Assembly (NCBI GenBank): GCA_004335835.1
Contig: RWJK01001074.1
Location: 62,001-126,000, forward strand
Origin: Scenedesmus sp. ARA3
Taxonomy: Eukaryota > Chlorophyta > Chlorophyceae > Sphaeropleales > Scenedesmaceae
Direction of reading: 5' to 3'
Length of the DNA stretch: 64,000 nucleotides
Shown here: one piece after another, positions 37,430 through 48,540 of the stretch
How positions within the stretch are numbered: position 1 is the first letter of the stretch
How the letters are laid out: each line of letters opens with the position of its first letter
Program-made: the position numbers and the translations under genes
The notes under the pieces: generated by a model
Told to the model about the DNA's origin: nothing
Seen by the model: the letters and a program-made list of their open reading frames with translations, nothing else
Databases searched by the model: none

Positions 37430-39601
37430 TCCTGCTGCTGCTTTGACACGGCCTCACCTGGCAGGTGTGCAGAGCCCACCACCAGCGCCACGGTGGGCTG
37501 CGGGGCCCCAGGCGGCACTTCCAGGCCCTTGCTGCAGACCTGGTCGATCACGCCCAGCATCACGGCCTCACGCTCCTGCAGCAGCAGCAGCAGCAGCAGC
37601 AGAAGTCAGCAAGGTGCGTAAATAATGGCTATTCACTTTTATGCAGCCTGCTGATGTCAAAGGAGTCTTGACAGTGAGAGTTTGAGGTTGCAGCCCTGCT
37701 GCGTGATATACTAACGCGCTGTGCACGACCGACCATGCCATAGATGCATGTGCAAAAACACTTTAACATAGACATCTGCTCACATCCACCCATGAATAGG
37801 CCTACATAGTGCTGTGCCCGCTGCTGCTGCTGCTTCAGCACAGACACAGAGCAGTTAGCACCTGGCAGCCCACTCTCACCCGCATCATGATGTTCCACAC
37901 GCACGTCTGGCTCAGCTGCTGCTGGTGCTGCTGCCACTGCTGCTGCCACACCGCCGCCTGCTGCTCATCTGGCTGCGTCAGCTGCAGCAGGTTCGCGCTG
38001 TGCACTGCTGCCACTTCGGCAGCAAAGGCAGCATCTAGCTCTGCCAGGCTAGGGCAGTCAAACAGGCGCCTGCAGCAGCAAGCACAGCAGCACAGCAGAG
38101 TAGATGTTTGACGGACGCTGAGCCACTGCAGTGCCACAAATGGACCACAACTTGCTGGCGCCTGCAGGCGAGTGCTGACAGTTGACGCATTGCAGCGTTC
38201 AGTGGTGCTGAGCATGCTGTGCGAAGCAGATCATCCTTAGCAACGACAGGGCAACATTGTCTATGGCTGCCAGGGTTAGCACACGTGTTCACTGGCCTCC
38301 CACATGATGCTGCTGCTGTTGCTATTTGGCTGGCCTGCGGTCTCTGTTCATCACCCCCACTACTCACAGCACACCTAACTGCTGCTGTTGTTACGACTGT
38401 TATCTGACAAGCTATGGGCAGATCAACTTCCTGCAAACTTCCTGCAAGCTGCCACTCACTTGTAGGTTATGTCCTTGGGCCTATCCCCAAACAGCAGCTG
38501 AGAGCCGCTCGCCAGTGCAGCAATGTAGGCTAGTTGCTCGCCATTGAACTGGCCTGAGGCCTGGCTCCAGATGGCCCCTGGTGCCAGCGCTGCTGCGCCC
38601 TGCTCCTGCAGCGCTGCGGCAATCTGGCAGAACACGCGCAGGAACATGCCAGCGGCACCTGCAAGTGTGCCGATAGCAGCAGCAGCAGTTGCCGGTCAGC
38701 AGCTGCGTTGTAAAGAGGCTGGAGGGCAGCTCAGCAGAATCTGTCGTGCTGCCAACCTTGCAAGCAAAGTAAGTGGCGCGCCGCAACGCGCAGAACCTGC
38801 TGCTTCCCTGCCTGCGTGCTTCGCCTGCTGTCCGCAAAGCCCTTTCACCCCACCCTTATCAATCTGTTGTCGTCCTTTTCCAGTTGCTGACTCACCTGGC
38901 ACCTGGTCCCTGCATGTGACAGCCCTGCCTGGCTGCGAGCCATGCTCTGGCGTGCAGGCAGTCTCCACTACCACAGCTGCTGGCCGGTTGGCCAGGATCC
39001 ACTCCCCTGCAGGCAAGGCATTTGAATTGCATGTGCAGCAGCAGTGGATGGTACAGCAGCAAGCACACCATGCAGATGCACAACAAAAACACATTGTGGG
39101 CCGCTTGCTGCAAGCCAACTGCGCTGCGTTAGCTTCTGCCAGAGTGGATTAGGGTGATGTCAGGTGTGTGCTGCATAGACTCATCTTCATTCATCAAGGG
39201 GACCTTAACGCAATTGGCAAGTCAGTCTCACCTATGTGTGGCTGATTCTCCAGATGCTCCACTCCGAACACGCACACTTGCACGCCAGCAGGGTGCTCAA
39301 ACTGCAGGTCAGGCTGCGCACTGCAGCTGCTGGCGACTGCAGTCTGAAGCTCCCGCAGGGATGACCCAAATCTCGTGTGCTGCTGTCTAATGCTGCCGCT
39401 GGGTTGAAGCCTGGGAGTAATCTGCACAGCTGTTCGCTGCTGCTGTTGAGGGGTGTCACTGCTGCTGCATCTGGCAGTGGGTGCACCTAGCCGTGCAAGA
39501 CGATGCGATGTGACAGAAGCTGCTGTAAATGTTGTCATATGACGTCTAAAGTGCTGCGAATGCGCCACTCCTTTCGCAGTGGGGAAGTGTCGAGCCTGCA
39601 T
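36180..39601 (-). CDS. TraB family protein
   Basis: TraB-domain proteins are found in plant organelle membranes and animal TRABD; the biochemical role is poorly known. Exons on the minus strand: 39601-39232, 39006-38896, 38658-38460, 38069-37880, 37575-37458, 37018-36837 and 36470-36180, all in phase, 486 residues. The N-terminus (MQARHFPTAKGVAHSQHFRR...) is Ser/Thr/Arg-rich and acid-free, suggesting an organelle transit peptide. Domain landmarks: VQVCVFGVEHLENQPH (opening strand), RPAAVVVETA, LLFGDRPKDITYKRLFD (the GDRP signature), WNIMMREREAVML, and PTVALVVGSAHLPGLEELW (the G-x-x-H-L-P-G signature). A C-terminal tail of about 150 residues follows. A TGTAA lies on the minus strand at 35812-35816. 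Introns contain exon-edge copies. Confidence 0.88.
36525..36585 (-). repeat. Copy of TraB last-exon 5' edge in intron 6
   Basis: On the minus strand CACTGCAGGTGCTGCAAGCC and following bases repeat the last-exon acceptor region ending at 36470 (encoding V-L-Q-D-V-Q-D-V-L-P-P-V-P). It lies about 75 bp upstream of the real acceptor in gene orientation. Confidence 0.85.
37085..37250 (-). repeat. Two copies of TraB exon 6 5' edge in intron 5
   Basis: Plus-strand CTCCAGGCCTGCAGGCAGGC-type text at the real border (37012-37030) recurs near 37112-37140 and, more degraded, at 37226-37245. Each retains the complement of the acceptor. Confidence 0.75.
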
Positions 39602-40064
39602 GGCGGGCGTGATGACTGAGCTGCTCCCTGGTACTTGTAACGAAAATTGGTCTTATTGGCACTTTCGATTGCCAAAGTTCCAGGCAGTTGATGTCACTTC
39701 TGCAGCAGTGCAGCGCGCAGAAAATTGAACGGCATGACAGTCGTCACCAGCAAACTGCTTCTGACGAGATGAGCAAGCGCGCTACGTAGCCCAAAACATC
39801 TACAGATAGCAGCATCGTGCTTGATGCTGTTCTTGCACGTAGATATAGCACACAGCCAGACGTCTGGCACATCAGGACCTAGAGCTCACTCTGCTTGTTT
39901 CACAGCAATCCTTGCTGCTTGGCAAGCTGATCTTGCCATGACTGAATCCTGCTGAAGTTCATTTTTGAAACGATCAAGCAACGCACTGAGCAACGTGCAT
40001 TGGCAGCAACAGCAGTAGCAGCAGCAGCGGCACCCTGCTGAGCACTACACATTGAACAGGCACC
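39602..40064. promoter_or_regulatory. Divergent promoter, TraB gene and RS-KH-J gene
   Basis: These 463 bp lie between two divergent start codons. The right end holds a (CAG)n run in the 5' UTR of the plus-strand gene. I see no recognisable TATA or factor site. Confidence 0.55.
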
Positions 40065-42984
40065 ATGCCACGCAGCAGGAGCCGAAGCAGGAGCAGAGAG
40101 CGAGGAAGAAGCTCGTACAGAGACAAAGAAAGGCGCAGGAGGAGCCGCAGCCGCAGCAGAGACAGGGATAGGGATAAGCGCAGCAGCAGGGACTATGACA
40201 GAGACAGGAGGGGTGATAGGAGGGACAGGGACAGCCGGCGCAGCAGGAGCAGGAGCAGGGAGCGGCGCAGGAGCAGCAGCAGGGACAGGCGGCGCGAGCG
40301 CAGCAGGAGCAGGGAGCGTGAGCGCAGGAGCAGCAGAGATGAGCGCAGCAGGAAGCGCAGCAGGTGAGCAGGCAGGCAGTGCAAGCCTCAGCGGCAGCAA
40401 TGCCGGTGGCGAGATGCACTGCTGATCAAGGTTGCTGTGCTGCTAGGAGAGCACTGCGGCAGCTTCCCATGTATTGAAAGTGAGACGTGTTAGCAGTGAA
40501 ACTAGGGTCCAAGTTGCAGACAGTAGGCTACCGTAAGGGAGACAGAAAGACGAGCACGGCAGCAGAAGCACCTGAAAAGGCAGACGCACTGCAGCAGCTT
40601 GGGGTATGCTGCAGCAAATCAAGGAATGGTTTGCACAAGCAGTTGTTTCGTATGCAGCAGATGGTTGTGGCAGAGGCAGCCATTAGCATTCAATGCTGCA
40701 GCGTTCAGGTGCATGTGCATGCATGGTTTCTGACGGCGCATACCTGAACCTTTGCTTGCATGTTTGAAATACTGAACTGCTGTGCTGTATTGCTGCAACC
40801 GTCCGTGTTGCAGGAGCAGCAGCAAAGAGCGCAAGCAGCCGGAGCAGCAGGCGCAGCAGCCGCCAGCAGCTGCTGCAGCCCCACCACCCGCAGCAGCAGC
40901 AGCAGCAGCCGCCCCCGCAGAGGATGCTGAAGCAGAGGCCAAGCGGCGCAGGCTGGAGGCCTGGAAAGCAAAGCAGCAGCAGCTCAAGCAGCAGCAGCAG
41001 GCGCAGGCACCTGCGCAGCCGCCAGCACAGCAGCAGCAGCAGCAGCAGCCTGCTGCCGAGCCTACTGCTGCCAAGGTGTGGATGCCTTGGGAAGATCCAG
41101 CAGCAGCAGCAGCACCACCACCACCACCAGCAGCAGCAGCAGCAGCACCGTCCAAAGCAGAGGATGAAGATGGTCAAATCGCCTGGATGCCCTGGGATGA
41201 TAAGGAAGCCACTGCAGCAGCAGCACCAGCAACCAATGGAGCTGGCAATGCTTCTGCTGCTGCCACTGCTGGTGGCACCGGCAAGTCTGCTGCCGCTGTC
41301 TTCTGGAGTCCCTACAGTGACGATGAAGATGATGAGGCAGCAGCCAAGCAGCAGCAGCAGCAGCAGCAGGCTGGTGGTGTGCCGGCCATGCCTGCCAAAG
41401 TTGCTGCGCTGAAGGCCAAAGATGCTGCAGAGGATCTGGCAGCGATGCAGAAAGGGGATGACGACGAAGAGGATCCCCTGGATGCCTTCATGTCTGCTGA
41501 GGTAGGCTAGGGTGGGGCGTGCCTGCTGTGGAATGCGTTCTCACATGCGGCAGAGTGGTGCCGGCTATAAGGCGCTCATGCGGCATGCTGCATGGTTCAA
41601 CACTTTGGCTGTGGCCGGCTGCTCACTGTACACATGCCTGCAGGCGGTGCGCGAGTCCCAGGCGCGCATGCGGCATAGTACCTGGCTCAGTTCTTTTGCT
41701 CGGTGCCTGCTGCTGACTGACTGTACATACGCCTGCAGGTGATGCCCGACGTCATGACGCCCCAGGGGCAGGCGGCAAACGCCTGCCAGGCTGTTGCTTC
41801 TGAACCAATCGTTGATGCCAGCTGCTGTTGTCACACCCGCAGCTGCAGGTGATGCCGGAGGTCACGTCACGCCAGGCAGAGGAGGCTAGAGCCTGCGCAG
41901 CTGCACGTGCCGCTGCGGCATGAAACCCAATGGCGCTTGCTGTCTGCTTGGTGCTGATACGCCTGCAGGTGATGCGGGAGGTCAAAGCACGACAGGCTGA
42001 GGAGGCTAAGGCTGCGCAAACTGGCGCTGCTGCTACCGCTGCGGCTGTGTCCAGTGACTGTTCTTGCATACCTGCTCTTTCATACCTGCTCTTTCAAACA
42101 TGCGCACAGGTGATGCCGGAGGTCAAAGCACGCCAGGCTGAGGAGGCTAAGGCGCGTGAGGCTGCGCGTGTTGCTGCTGCTGCCGCACTAGCAGCCGGCA
42201 AGAAGCTGCCCAGCCAGCTGGCACTGGAGGAGAGCAGTGACGAGGAGCCGGAGCCCGACCTGGAGATCAAGGTGCATTATTTGTGTTATATGACTGTTAT
42301 ATGACAGTTGTATCACATGATCGGCAGAACGGTGTCAGTGCCTGCTATCTGGCTGCTGTGCAATCTGGTGTCAGCATGCATGCTGTTCTACCCTTGAAGT
42401 TGCTTGTGTGCCGAGTGCCATGCTAGTCTGCTAGCACAGCAGTGTTTGGTGCTCAAGCTGCTGCCACTGCCCCTGCTGCTGCTGCCGCTGCTGCCAGATC
42501 CCCACCAACCGCGTGAAGCTGCTGGTGGGCCCAGGCGGCGAAACGATCAAAAACATCCAGCGCAAGAGCAAGTGAGCGGCGCAGTGTGCATAGCCATGCA
42601 GCACAGAACAGGACCGCACAGCACAACACAGCACAGCACAGCGCAGCACAGAATAATGTGTGCGGTAGCGCATGGAATAGCACTGCTTGCTGTGCTCGGC
42701 GTTCTTTCCTTTGTTCGCACTCTTGCATGTACCCTGCTGCTGCCTGAGATGCAGCTGCCGTGGCATCAGAATGATGGCGAGCTTCCAGACTGTTTGAGGC
42801 CAGCAGGCCAGTACAGGGCCCCCGCCTTCACAGGCATACTGCCAGTGCACAAACACTGCTTTTCATGCGCACGCTGTCGTTGCTGCCGCACACATATGCT
42901 TCCGCCGGTGCAGTGCGCCGGCAAGCTCACCCTTGCTCTATTGCTCATGGTAACCCCTGCCCGGCTGCTGCCATTGCTGCTGCT

Positions 42985-43043
<59 letters not shown>

Positions 43044-44634
43044 AGGGCCCGCATCCAGATCAAGAAGGAGGAGGAGGAGCTCAACAGGGCTTTTGGCTCG
43101 GGACCCATCGAGCGGCCCAAACCGCAACAGTACAAGGGCCCGCGTGCACCCAAGGGCACAGCACAACTGACAGGCCCTGCGGCAGCAGCAGCACCAAAGC
43201 CAGCAGCGGCAGAGGGTGCAGGGGAAGGGGAGGATGGCGATGGCGAGGACGGGCAGCAGCAGCAGCAGCGGTTCACAACGGTGGAGGTCTTTGGCGATGC
43301 CAAGCAGGTTGAGAAGGCAGTTGCAATGATTGAGGAGGCGGTTGCGAACAAGGAACAGAAGCAGAAGCAGCGGCAGGCACAGTATGACAAGAAGAGGGAG
43401 CAGAAGCACCGCGACAGGTGTGGCTGCGTGCAGGCTTGTTTGATTGCACATGTGCGTTCCGTTCCTGTGAGGGCAATGGCGATTGTTGTGTTGCGAGTAT
43501 GTTGCAGCCATATAGCAGCACGTGCCTGAAAAGTGCCAACGTTGTAACTTGCACACCCTTGCTGTGCTGTGTCATCTCTGACAAAATTTATTTATAACAG
43601 CTGTTTATAACAATCTCTTACCAGTGCAGGCAGCTGTACCACCTGGGCGCGGCGCACCTTTGCAGGAGCTGGGCCTGCCCATGACACCCACACAACTGTT
43701 GTCAATGAATGATATATAACATGTGTTATGGCATGTTTGTGACTGTGCAGGCAGCTGTACCACCTGCGCCATGCGCGCGACTACGAGGAGCTGGGCCTGC
43801 CCGTGACTCCACATCAACACATGGTGTGATATTCATAACATTTAACATGTGGTTATGTAACATGTTTGAACTGTGCAGGCAGCTGTACCACCTGCGCCAC
43901 GCGCGCGACTATGAGGAGCTGGGCCTGCCCATGGGAGCTAGCAAGATGGACATCAAGAAGGCATACAAGTGAGAGCTGCTGGTCTTTCTGTTGCAGGTTG
44001 TTGCTGTCGTATTTATCTGCTTGCATTGTCCATGAGCTGTCATCAGCGTCACAGGCGTGTCTGCCGCTAGAGGCAAGCAAGATGGCACCAAGAAGGCATA
44101 CAGATGTCTGTGGGTCAAAGAGCACAACAGGCGAAAGACCTGCAATGCTTGCTGTGCGTTGTTCGCAGCAGCTTTGCAGCGGACAGCTGCGCTTGAAAGG
44201 GCGGAGGTCTTGTCCGGGTGGTCTGTTTCTTGCGGCTTTGTTCACTGCTTTACCTCTGGATCATGCGGCTGGAGATTGTTGCACCTACCACATGCTCACT
44301 GCTGTTCCCAACCCTTGACAATGCTCTTCCACACCCCATGTAACCCGCACTGTGGCTGCCTTTTGTGCTTGCAGGAAGCTGGTGCAGAGGCACCCCAACA
44401 AGCACATTGACAGCTACCTCATGCTCAATGCTGTTCGACCCTGTAAAACCCTCAACAATCTGCCTTGTTGATCTCTGTGCTTGCAGGAAGCTGGCGGTGC
44501 AGTGGCACCCCGACAAGCACCCCAACAACCAGGAGGAGGCCAGCAAGCGCTTCCAGGAGATTGCTGCTGCCTACAACAGGCTCATGAGCAGCAACGAGGA
44601 CGACCACGTGGCACAGCTCACCAGCAAGACCTGA
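40065..44634 (+). CDS. RS-rich, KH and C-terminal J-domain protein
   Basis: Probably nuclear, recruiting Hsp70 to RNA or spliceosomal particles (inferred). Exons: 40065-40363, 40814-41501, 42110-42271, 42498-42571, 43046-43417, 43879-43968 and 44487-44634, in phase, 610 residues. Residues 1-100 are almost pure Arg/Ser/Asp/Glu (RSRSRSRERGRSSYRDKERR). Next is an Ala/Gln-rich part with WMPWEDP and WMPWDD motifs and EEDPLDAFM, a phrase typical of Prp5/DDX46 N-termini. A KH-like unit follows (IPTNRVKLLVGPGGETIKNI, GPGG loop at about 394-397), then a Lys/Gln-rich coiled coil. The J domain is DYEELGLPMGASKMDIKKAY ... VQWHPDKHPNN, with HPD at 569-571. Three of its acceptors are preceded by arrays of decayed copies. 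Confidence 0.88.
41632..42109 (+). repeat. Three to four copies of RS-KH-J exon 3 5' edge
   Basis: Copies near 41740, 41849 and 41969, and a weaker one near 41643, precede the real exon at 42110. The shared text is CAG/GTGATGCCGGAGGTCA and bases for K-A-R-Q-A-E-E-A-K. Spacing is about 108, 120 and 141 bp. The third copy is almost intact for 45 nt. Confidence 0.9.
42989..43045 (+). repeat. (CTG)18 tract forming a 3' splice site
   Basis: An uninterrupted CTG run ends at CTGCAG, the acceptor of RS-KH-J exon 5 at 43046. It stands where a pyrimidine tract is expected. Confidence 0.9.
43620..43878 (+). repeat. Two copies of RS-KH-J exon 6 5' edge
   Basis: CAGGCAGCTGTACCACCTG occurs at about 43626, 43749 and 43877 (real exon at 43879). 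The second copy extends through the bases for R-D-Y-E-E-L-G-L-P. Each is followed by an AT-rich ACATGTGTTATG-like intron stretch. Unit length is about 125 bp. Confidence 0.92.
44041..44486 (+). repeat. Copies of RS-KH-J exon 6 3' end and exon 7 5' edge
   Basis: Bases 44065-44103 repeat the exon 6 end (AGCAAGATGGACATCAAGAA with changes). Bases 44372-44402 repeat the exon 7 acceptor and first codons (GCAGGAAGCTGGTGCAG...CACCCCAACAAGCAC). Here the HPD-coding Asp codon is changed to Asn, so this exon copy would not give an active J domain. Confidence 0.85.
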
Positions 44635-45239
44635 GGCAGTGTGACTGCAGCACAACGTTGCATTTTAACATGCGTATTGCCAACAAGAGGCGTGTTGGTG
44701 TCTTGGTGGCTTCCAGGCAAGCAGATAGCATTAGACGGCAGCATGCTGGAAGATGGTCACAATGGTCTCTGGCTGTTGCTCAGCAAGATGTGCTTGGTGC
44801 AGCTTTGGAGCACCCAGCAATACGTTTGGAGGGCCGTTTGGATCGCTTTTGTTCCCACCGAATGTTGTAAAGCTGTCCCTGAGTGCGCCTAAGTATCTCC
44901 ATTGCTGGCAGGTCATTGAGTGGGACTGGGACCGGATTCCTGGCAGCGTCACAGTGCAGGGTTTGGCTGTGGTCCCCAGCTCGGCGAGCAGCACTCATCG
45001 TAACATCAGGTTGTGTGATGCTAGTCTATCAGCGGTCGCGGACAATTCTCGAAGCCCTATAGCGCAGGCAGGCTCCATGGAACGGTTAGTGAAGCAGCAG
45101 CGTGATTACCTATCCAGGAGATTCCTGTGGAGCTGCGGTGGACACTCCATAAGCATATAGTTGTTGCTCATAGTCGATTGGGAGTGGTCATACTTGAGCT
45201 AGTGTTTGCTGGGCGATCTGGTGACTCTGCAGCTCACCA
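44635..45239 (+). promoter_or_regulatory. RS-KH-J 3' UTR and LRR-gene promoter
   Basis: A 605-bp tandem-gene spacer. No coding segment or recognisable promoter element. Confidence 0.5.
44866..44870 (+). promoter_or_regulatory. TGTAA poly(A) signal of the RS-KH-J gene
   Basis: TGTAA 232 nt after the stop codon. Confidence 0.45.
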
Positions 45240-48106
45240 ATGTCCAACCCGAAACTAGAGGCAAAGGAGTGCCAGGTAAGCCGAAATAAGATGGCAAAAC
45301 AGGGTGTGAGAATGATCATTGTAGATCGCCTTGCTTTCGAGCCGGTTCCTGAGCTTCCGAGTCGTCGGACATTGAAGCAGCTGGGCAGTAACAGCAGCAG
45401 TGGTGGGATTCAGTGCTCCGTCATGGCTTGCCAGCAGCAGCTCAGCCCATCCGCACGTGACTGCCTGCTTGATGTTTCTTGCAGGTCACCTCGCTGCAAG
45501 CCCTGTGCGCTGCCTTGCAGCATCCAGCAGTCAGCGCAGACCCGCGTGCAGTCTGCAGCCTGCTGCTGACTTGCAGGAGCTGGAGAACAGCAGTGCAGCA
45601 GTGTGCGGCCGGCGCAACACACATCGCCCTCAACAGCAAAGCAGACTTGCCAACGATCCTCAACTTTGCAGCATGGCTCCTCACCCATGCTGGCACTGTA
45701 GCATCCATTCGGCTGGAGCTTGCAGGACCTACTGCTTACCACCAGCAGTTCCACACAGCATGGATCCGGCAGTGCAGGGCAGCTGAGGAGGCACTGATGC
45801 TTGGACTACGGGCAGCAGCAGTAGCTGCAGAATCAGCTGCAGGATACCGCAGCCATGTGCCAACAGCAGTGCCAGTGCAGTTGCTTGCAGGAATTGCAGG
45901 AACGGGAGCCACAGCACGGGAGCCGCCAGTGCTGCGCCTGCGCAGCTTCAGCTGCAACTGCCTCAGCAGCCCAGCTATCCTGCAAGCATTGCCAGCGGCA
46001 TCACTGACACGCCTGGAGGTCAGCCTGCAGACGCTTCCGCTGCTGTTTCAGCAGCCAGCTCAAGGCGACATGTGCAGGCCACGCAGCTGTGATGGTGCTG
46101 CGTTTGCTCGCGCACTGATGTCACTAACTGGCCTGCAGCACCTGTCAGTAACAGAATGCAACGACAGCACATGCAGCAGCACCTGCAGTGATGCGCTCAT
46201 AGCAGCAGCAGGGCAGCTGCACCGCCTCACACGGCTGGTGGTGAGAGATGTGACAGCCAGCAACAGCCTACTGCTGCTGCCGCCGCAGCTGCAATCACTG
46301 GAGCTGTTTGTCACCCTTAGCAGCAGCAGCAGCACTCTGCAGCTTGGGCAAATCAGCGCCCTGCAGCAGCTGCAGCTGCACCTGTCAGGACGCCACTCCC
46401 CAGCTGCCGGCTCTTCCCTGCCACCGCAGCTGGCTGCACTCACCATTGCTGCTGCATTTGACAGCGAGGCAAGCGATGTGAGCAGCCTAGGCGTCCCTGG
46501 CTTGCAGCAGCTGACCCGCCTATCAGCAGCAAACTGCAGCTTGTGCAATGCGCAGCAGCTGCAGCGGCTGTCGGGGCACCCGCAGCTACAGCAGCTGCTG
46601 CTGACGTATGATGACTCCTGTCAGGCTCATGCTGCAGCAGCAGCGTGGCAGCAGCTGCCGCAGCTGTGCAGCCTGAGCATATCACGTGAGAGGCCATCCA
46701 AGGTGCTGACAACCCAGGAGAGTGCGCGGGTGAGTGTGCAGCACCTACGCACAGATGCTGCTGCCGCTCGGCAAATGTATGATATCATGGTATCCGCAGG
46801 GGCATGTGGCAGCATATGAGCTGGTGGTGTAGGTATGACGTTGTGACCGTGACAGCACAGCGCCCTAGAACAGCACTGCTGCCGGAAAGCTGGGCCAGCA
46901 ACTGCTGCTTTACACCATGCTGTCACCGCGCTTCCTGCAGGTGCTTCAGTGCATGGCAGCAGCCACCACCCTGACCATCTCCTTCACATCATCAAGCATG
47001 TGATCACAACACAGCCTGCCTTTCCCTGCTACCGCCGCTGCTGCTGCTGCTGCTGCAGGTGCTCGAGTGCATCGCAGCGGCCACCAGCCTCACCAGCCTG
47101 TCCATGCAACCAATGCATAAGTTTGATTTCCCTGTGGTTATGCCTTTCCCTGTGGTTATGCTGCTGCCGCAGGTGCTCGAGTGCATCGCAGCCGCCACCA
47201 GCTTGACCAGCCTGTCCATCACGGAGCATGCACTCATGCCTTGCGCGCCCATCTGCAGCCACCTAACCAGACTGCCGCGGCTGCAGGCCCTGGAGCTGCG
47301 CTGGATGTCACCACCTAGCCGCAGCGATGCACTGGCCCTGACTGTGCTGACTGGCCTGACTCGGCTGGTGCTGGAAGGGGCCAAGGCAGTGGATGATACA
47401 GTGGCTGCGGCGCTGGTGAGCAACTGCAGCTGGTGCAGTGCCACCTGCAGCGCAGGTCCTGGTGTATGTTTCGTCTGGAGCTGTGAATGCTGCTTGAGCG
47501 TGCGTGCTGACTGTGCTGACTGGGCTGACTTGGCTAAAGCTGGAAGGTGCCAAGGCAGTGGATTACTGCGGCTGCAGCGCTGGTGAGCAGCTGCAGCTGC
47601 AGCGCTGGTCCTGGTGAATGTGTCCTGAGGTGTGGGTGTTGCTTGAGCATGCCTGCTGACGTTGTTTTCTGCCTGCTGGCATAAAACTCAAATGCTTACG
47701 CATTTGGTGCTGCGCCTCCTACAGCATGCCGCCTGACAGCGCTGGAAGCCCTGGTGCTGTGTGGCTGCTGGCTGACCAGCTGTGACAAATCTTTTGCTGC
47801 TGCTGCTGTTGATGCTGCTGCTGCTGTTTCATGCAGGCGTGCCACCTCACTGCGCTGAGGCACCTGGTGCTGCGCAACTGCTGGCTGACCAGCCCTGCCT
47901 CCCTGCCAGTGATCGCCACGCTGCGGCAGCTGCAAGTGTTGGACCTCTCAGGCAACCCCTGGCAGGAGCCGGAGCTCAGCAGTGAGGACATCCTGCTGCT
48001 GTCTCCGCTGAGTCAGCTGCAGCAGCTGGAGCTGGGCAGTGAGTATGTGCTGCATGTGCGGGAGTTCTGGGAGGCTCTTGGTGTAGCAGGCAGGCTGTCA
48101 AAGTGA
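45240..48106 (+). CDS. Leucine-rich repeat protein, possibly F-box type
   Basis: Likely a protein-interaction module. Exons: 45240-45275, 45485-46729, 47173-47415 and 47837-48106, in phase, 597 residues. It starts MSNPKLEAKECQ, then LQALCAALQHPAVSADPRAV and CSLLLTCRSWRTAV, a degenerate F-box-like helix pair common in algal LRR proteins. The rest is irregular leucine-rich repeats: LTGLQHLSVTECN, LHRLTRLVVRDV, PPQLQSLELFV, LTALRHLVLRNCWL, LRQLQVLDLSGNPW and LSQLQQLELGSEYV. No membrane segment or signal peptide is evident. Acceptors of exons 3 and 4 and the terminal exon all have decayed copies nearby. F-box status is uncertain; the LRR assignment is firm. Confidence 0.77.
46939..47172 (+). repeat. 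Two copies of LRR-gene exon 3 5' edge
   Basis: GCAGGTGCTCGAGTGCATCG-type text occurs at about 46939 (diverged), 47057 and 47171 (real exon at 47173). The middle copy matches for about 45 nt and encodes VLECIAAATSLTSLS. Unit length is about 115 bp. Confidence 0.92.
47500..47836 (+). repeat. Copies of LRR-gene exon 3 3' end and exon 4 5' edge
   Basis: Bases 47505-47600 repeat the exon 3 end (CTGACTGTGCTGACTGG...GGTGCCAAGGCAGTGGAT) and donor in decayed form. Bases 47720-47780 repeat the exon 4 start (CATGCCGCCTGACAGCGCTG...CTGGCTGACCAGC). Both sit in the intron between the two exons. Confidence 0.85.
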
Positions 48107-48289
48107 CAGGCAGGCGGTCGCTATTTCAGGCAAGCTCTGTAAGCGGCAGCTGCACGGCGTGGGGAGTGTGAGTGGCGGTGTTGTTGTGACACAAGCTGTA
48201 TGTGGTGGTGCCACTGGCGATCGCGGCAGCATGAAGCCCTTCTGCGACATTGTCTGGGTTGAGTAACGTCGGCTGTAGTTGCTGCTACA

Positions 48290-48540
48290 ACTAGCACTGG
48301 GCTGCATGCGCGGGAGTTCTGGGAGGCTGCTGGTGTGACAGGCAGGCTGTCAGTGCGACAGGCAGCAGCAAAGCATGGCGAGGTGTATGTGGTCATGGTG
48401 TAAGGACACAAGCTGTGTGTGGTGGTCTGATTGACAATTGCGGCAGCATAGAGAGCGTGGCGATTCTTTGATGTTGTGTGGATTACTCACCTGGACTGTA
48501 ATCGCTGGTGGAACCAGCACTGTTGCTGCATTCAGCAGGT
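48290..48540 (+). repeat. Downstream copy of the LRR-gene terminal exon end and 3' UTR
   Basis: CGGGAGTTCTGGGAGGCT and the following stop region (48058-48110) recur at 48311-48365. Similarity continues into the 3' UTR (ACACAAGCTGT...GTGGTGGT...GCGGCAGCAT). The tandem offset is about 250 bp. Confidence 0.88.
48399..48403 (+). promoter_or_regulatory. TGTAA poly(A) signal candidate of the LRR gene
   Basis: TGTAA 293 nt after the stop codon, inside the duplicated 3' UTR copy. Confidence 0.4.
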
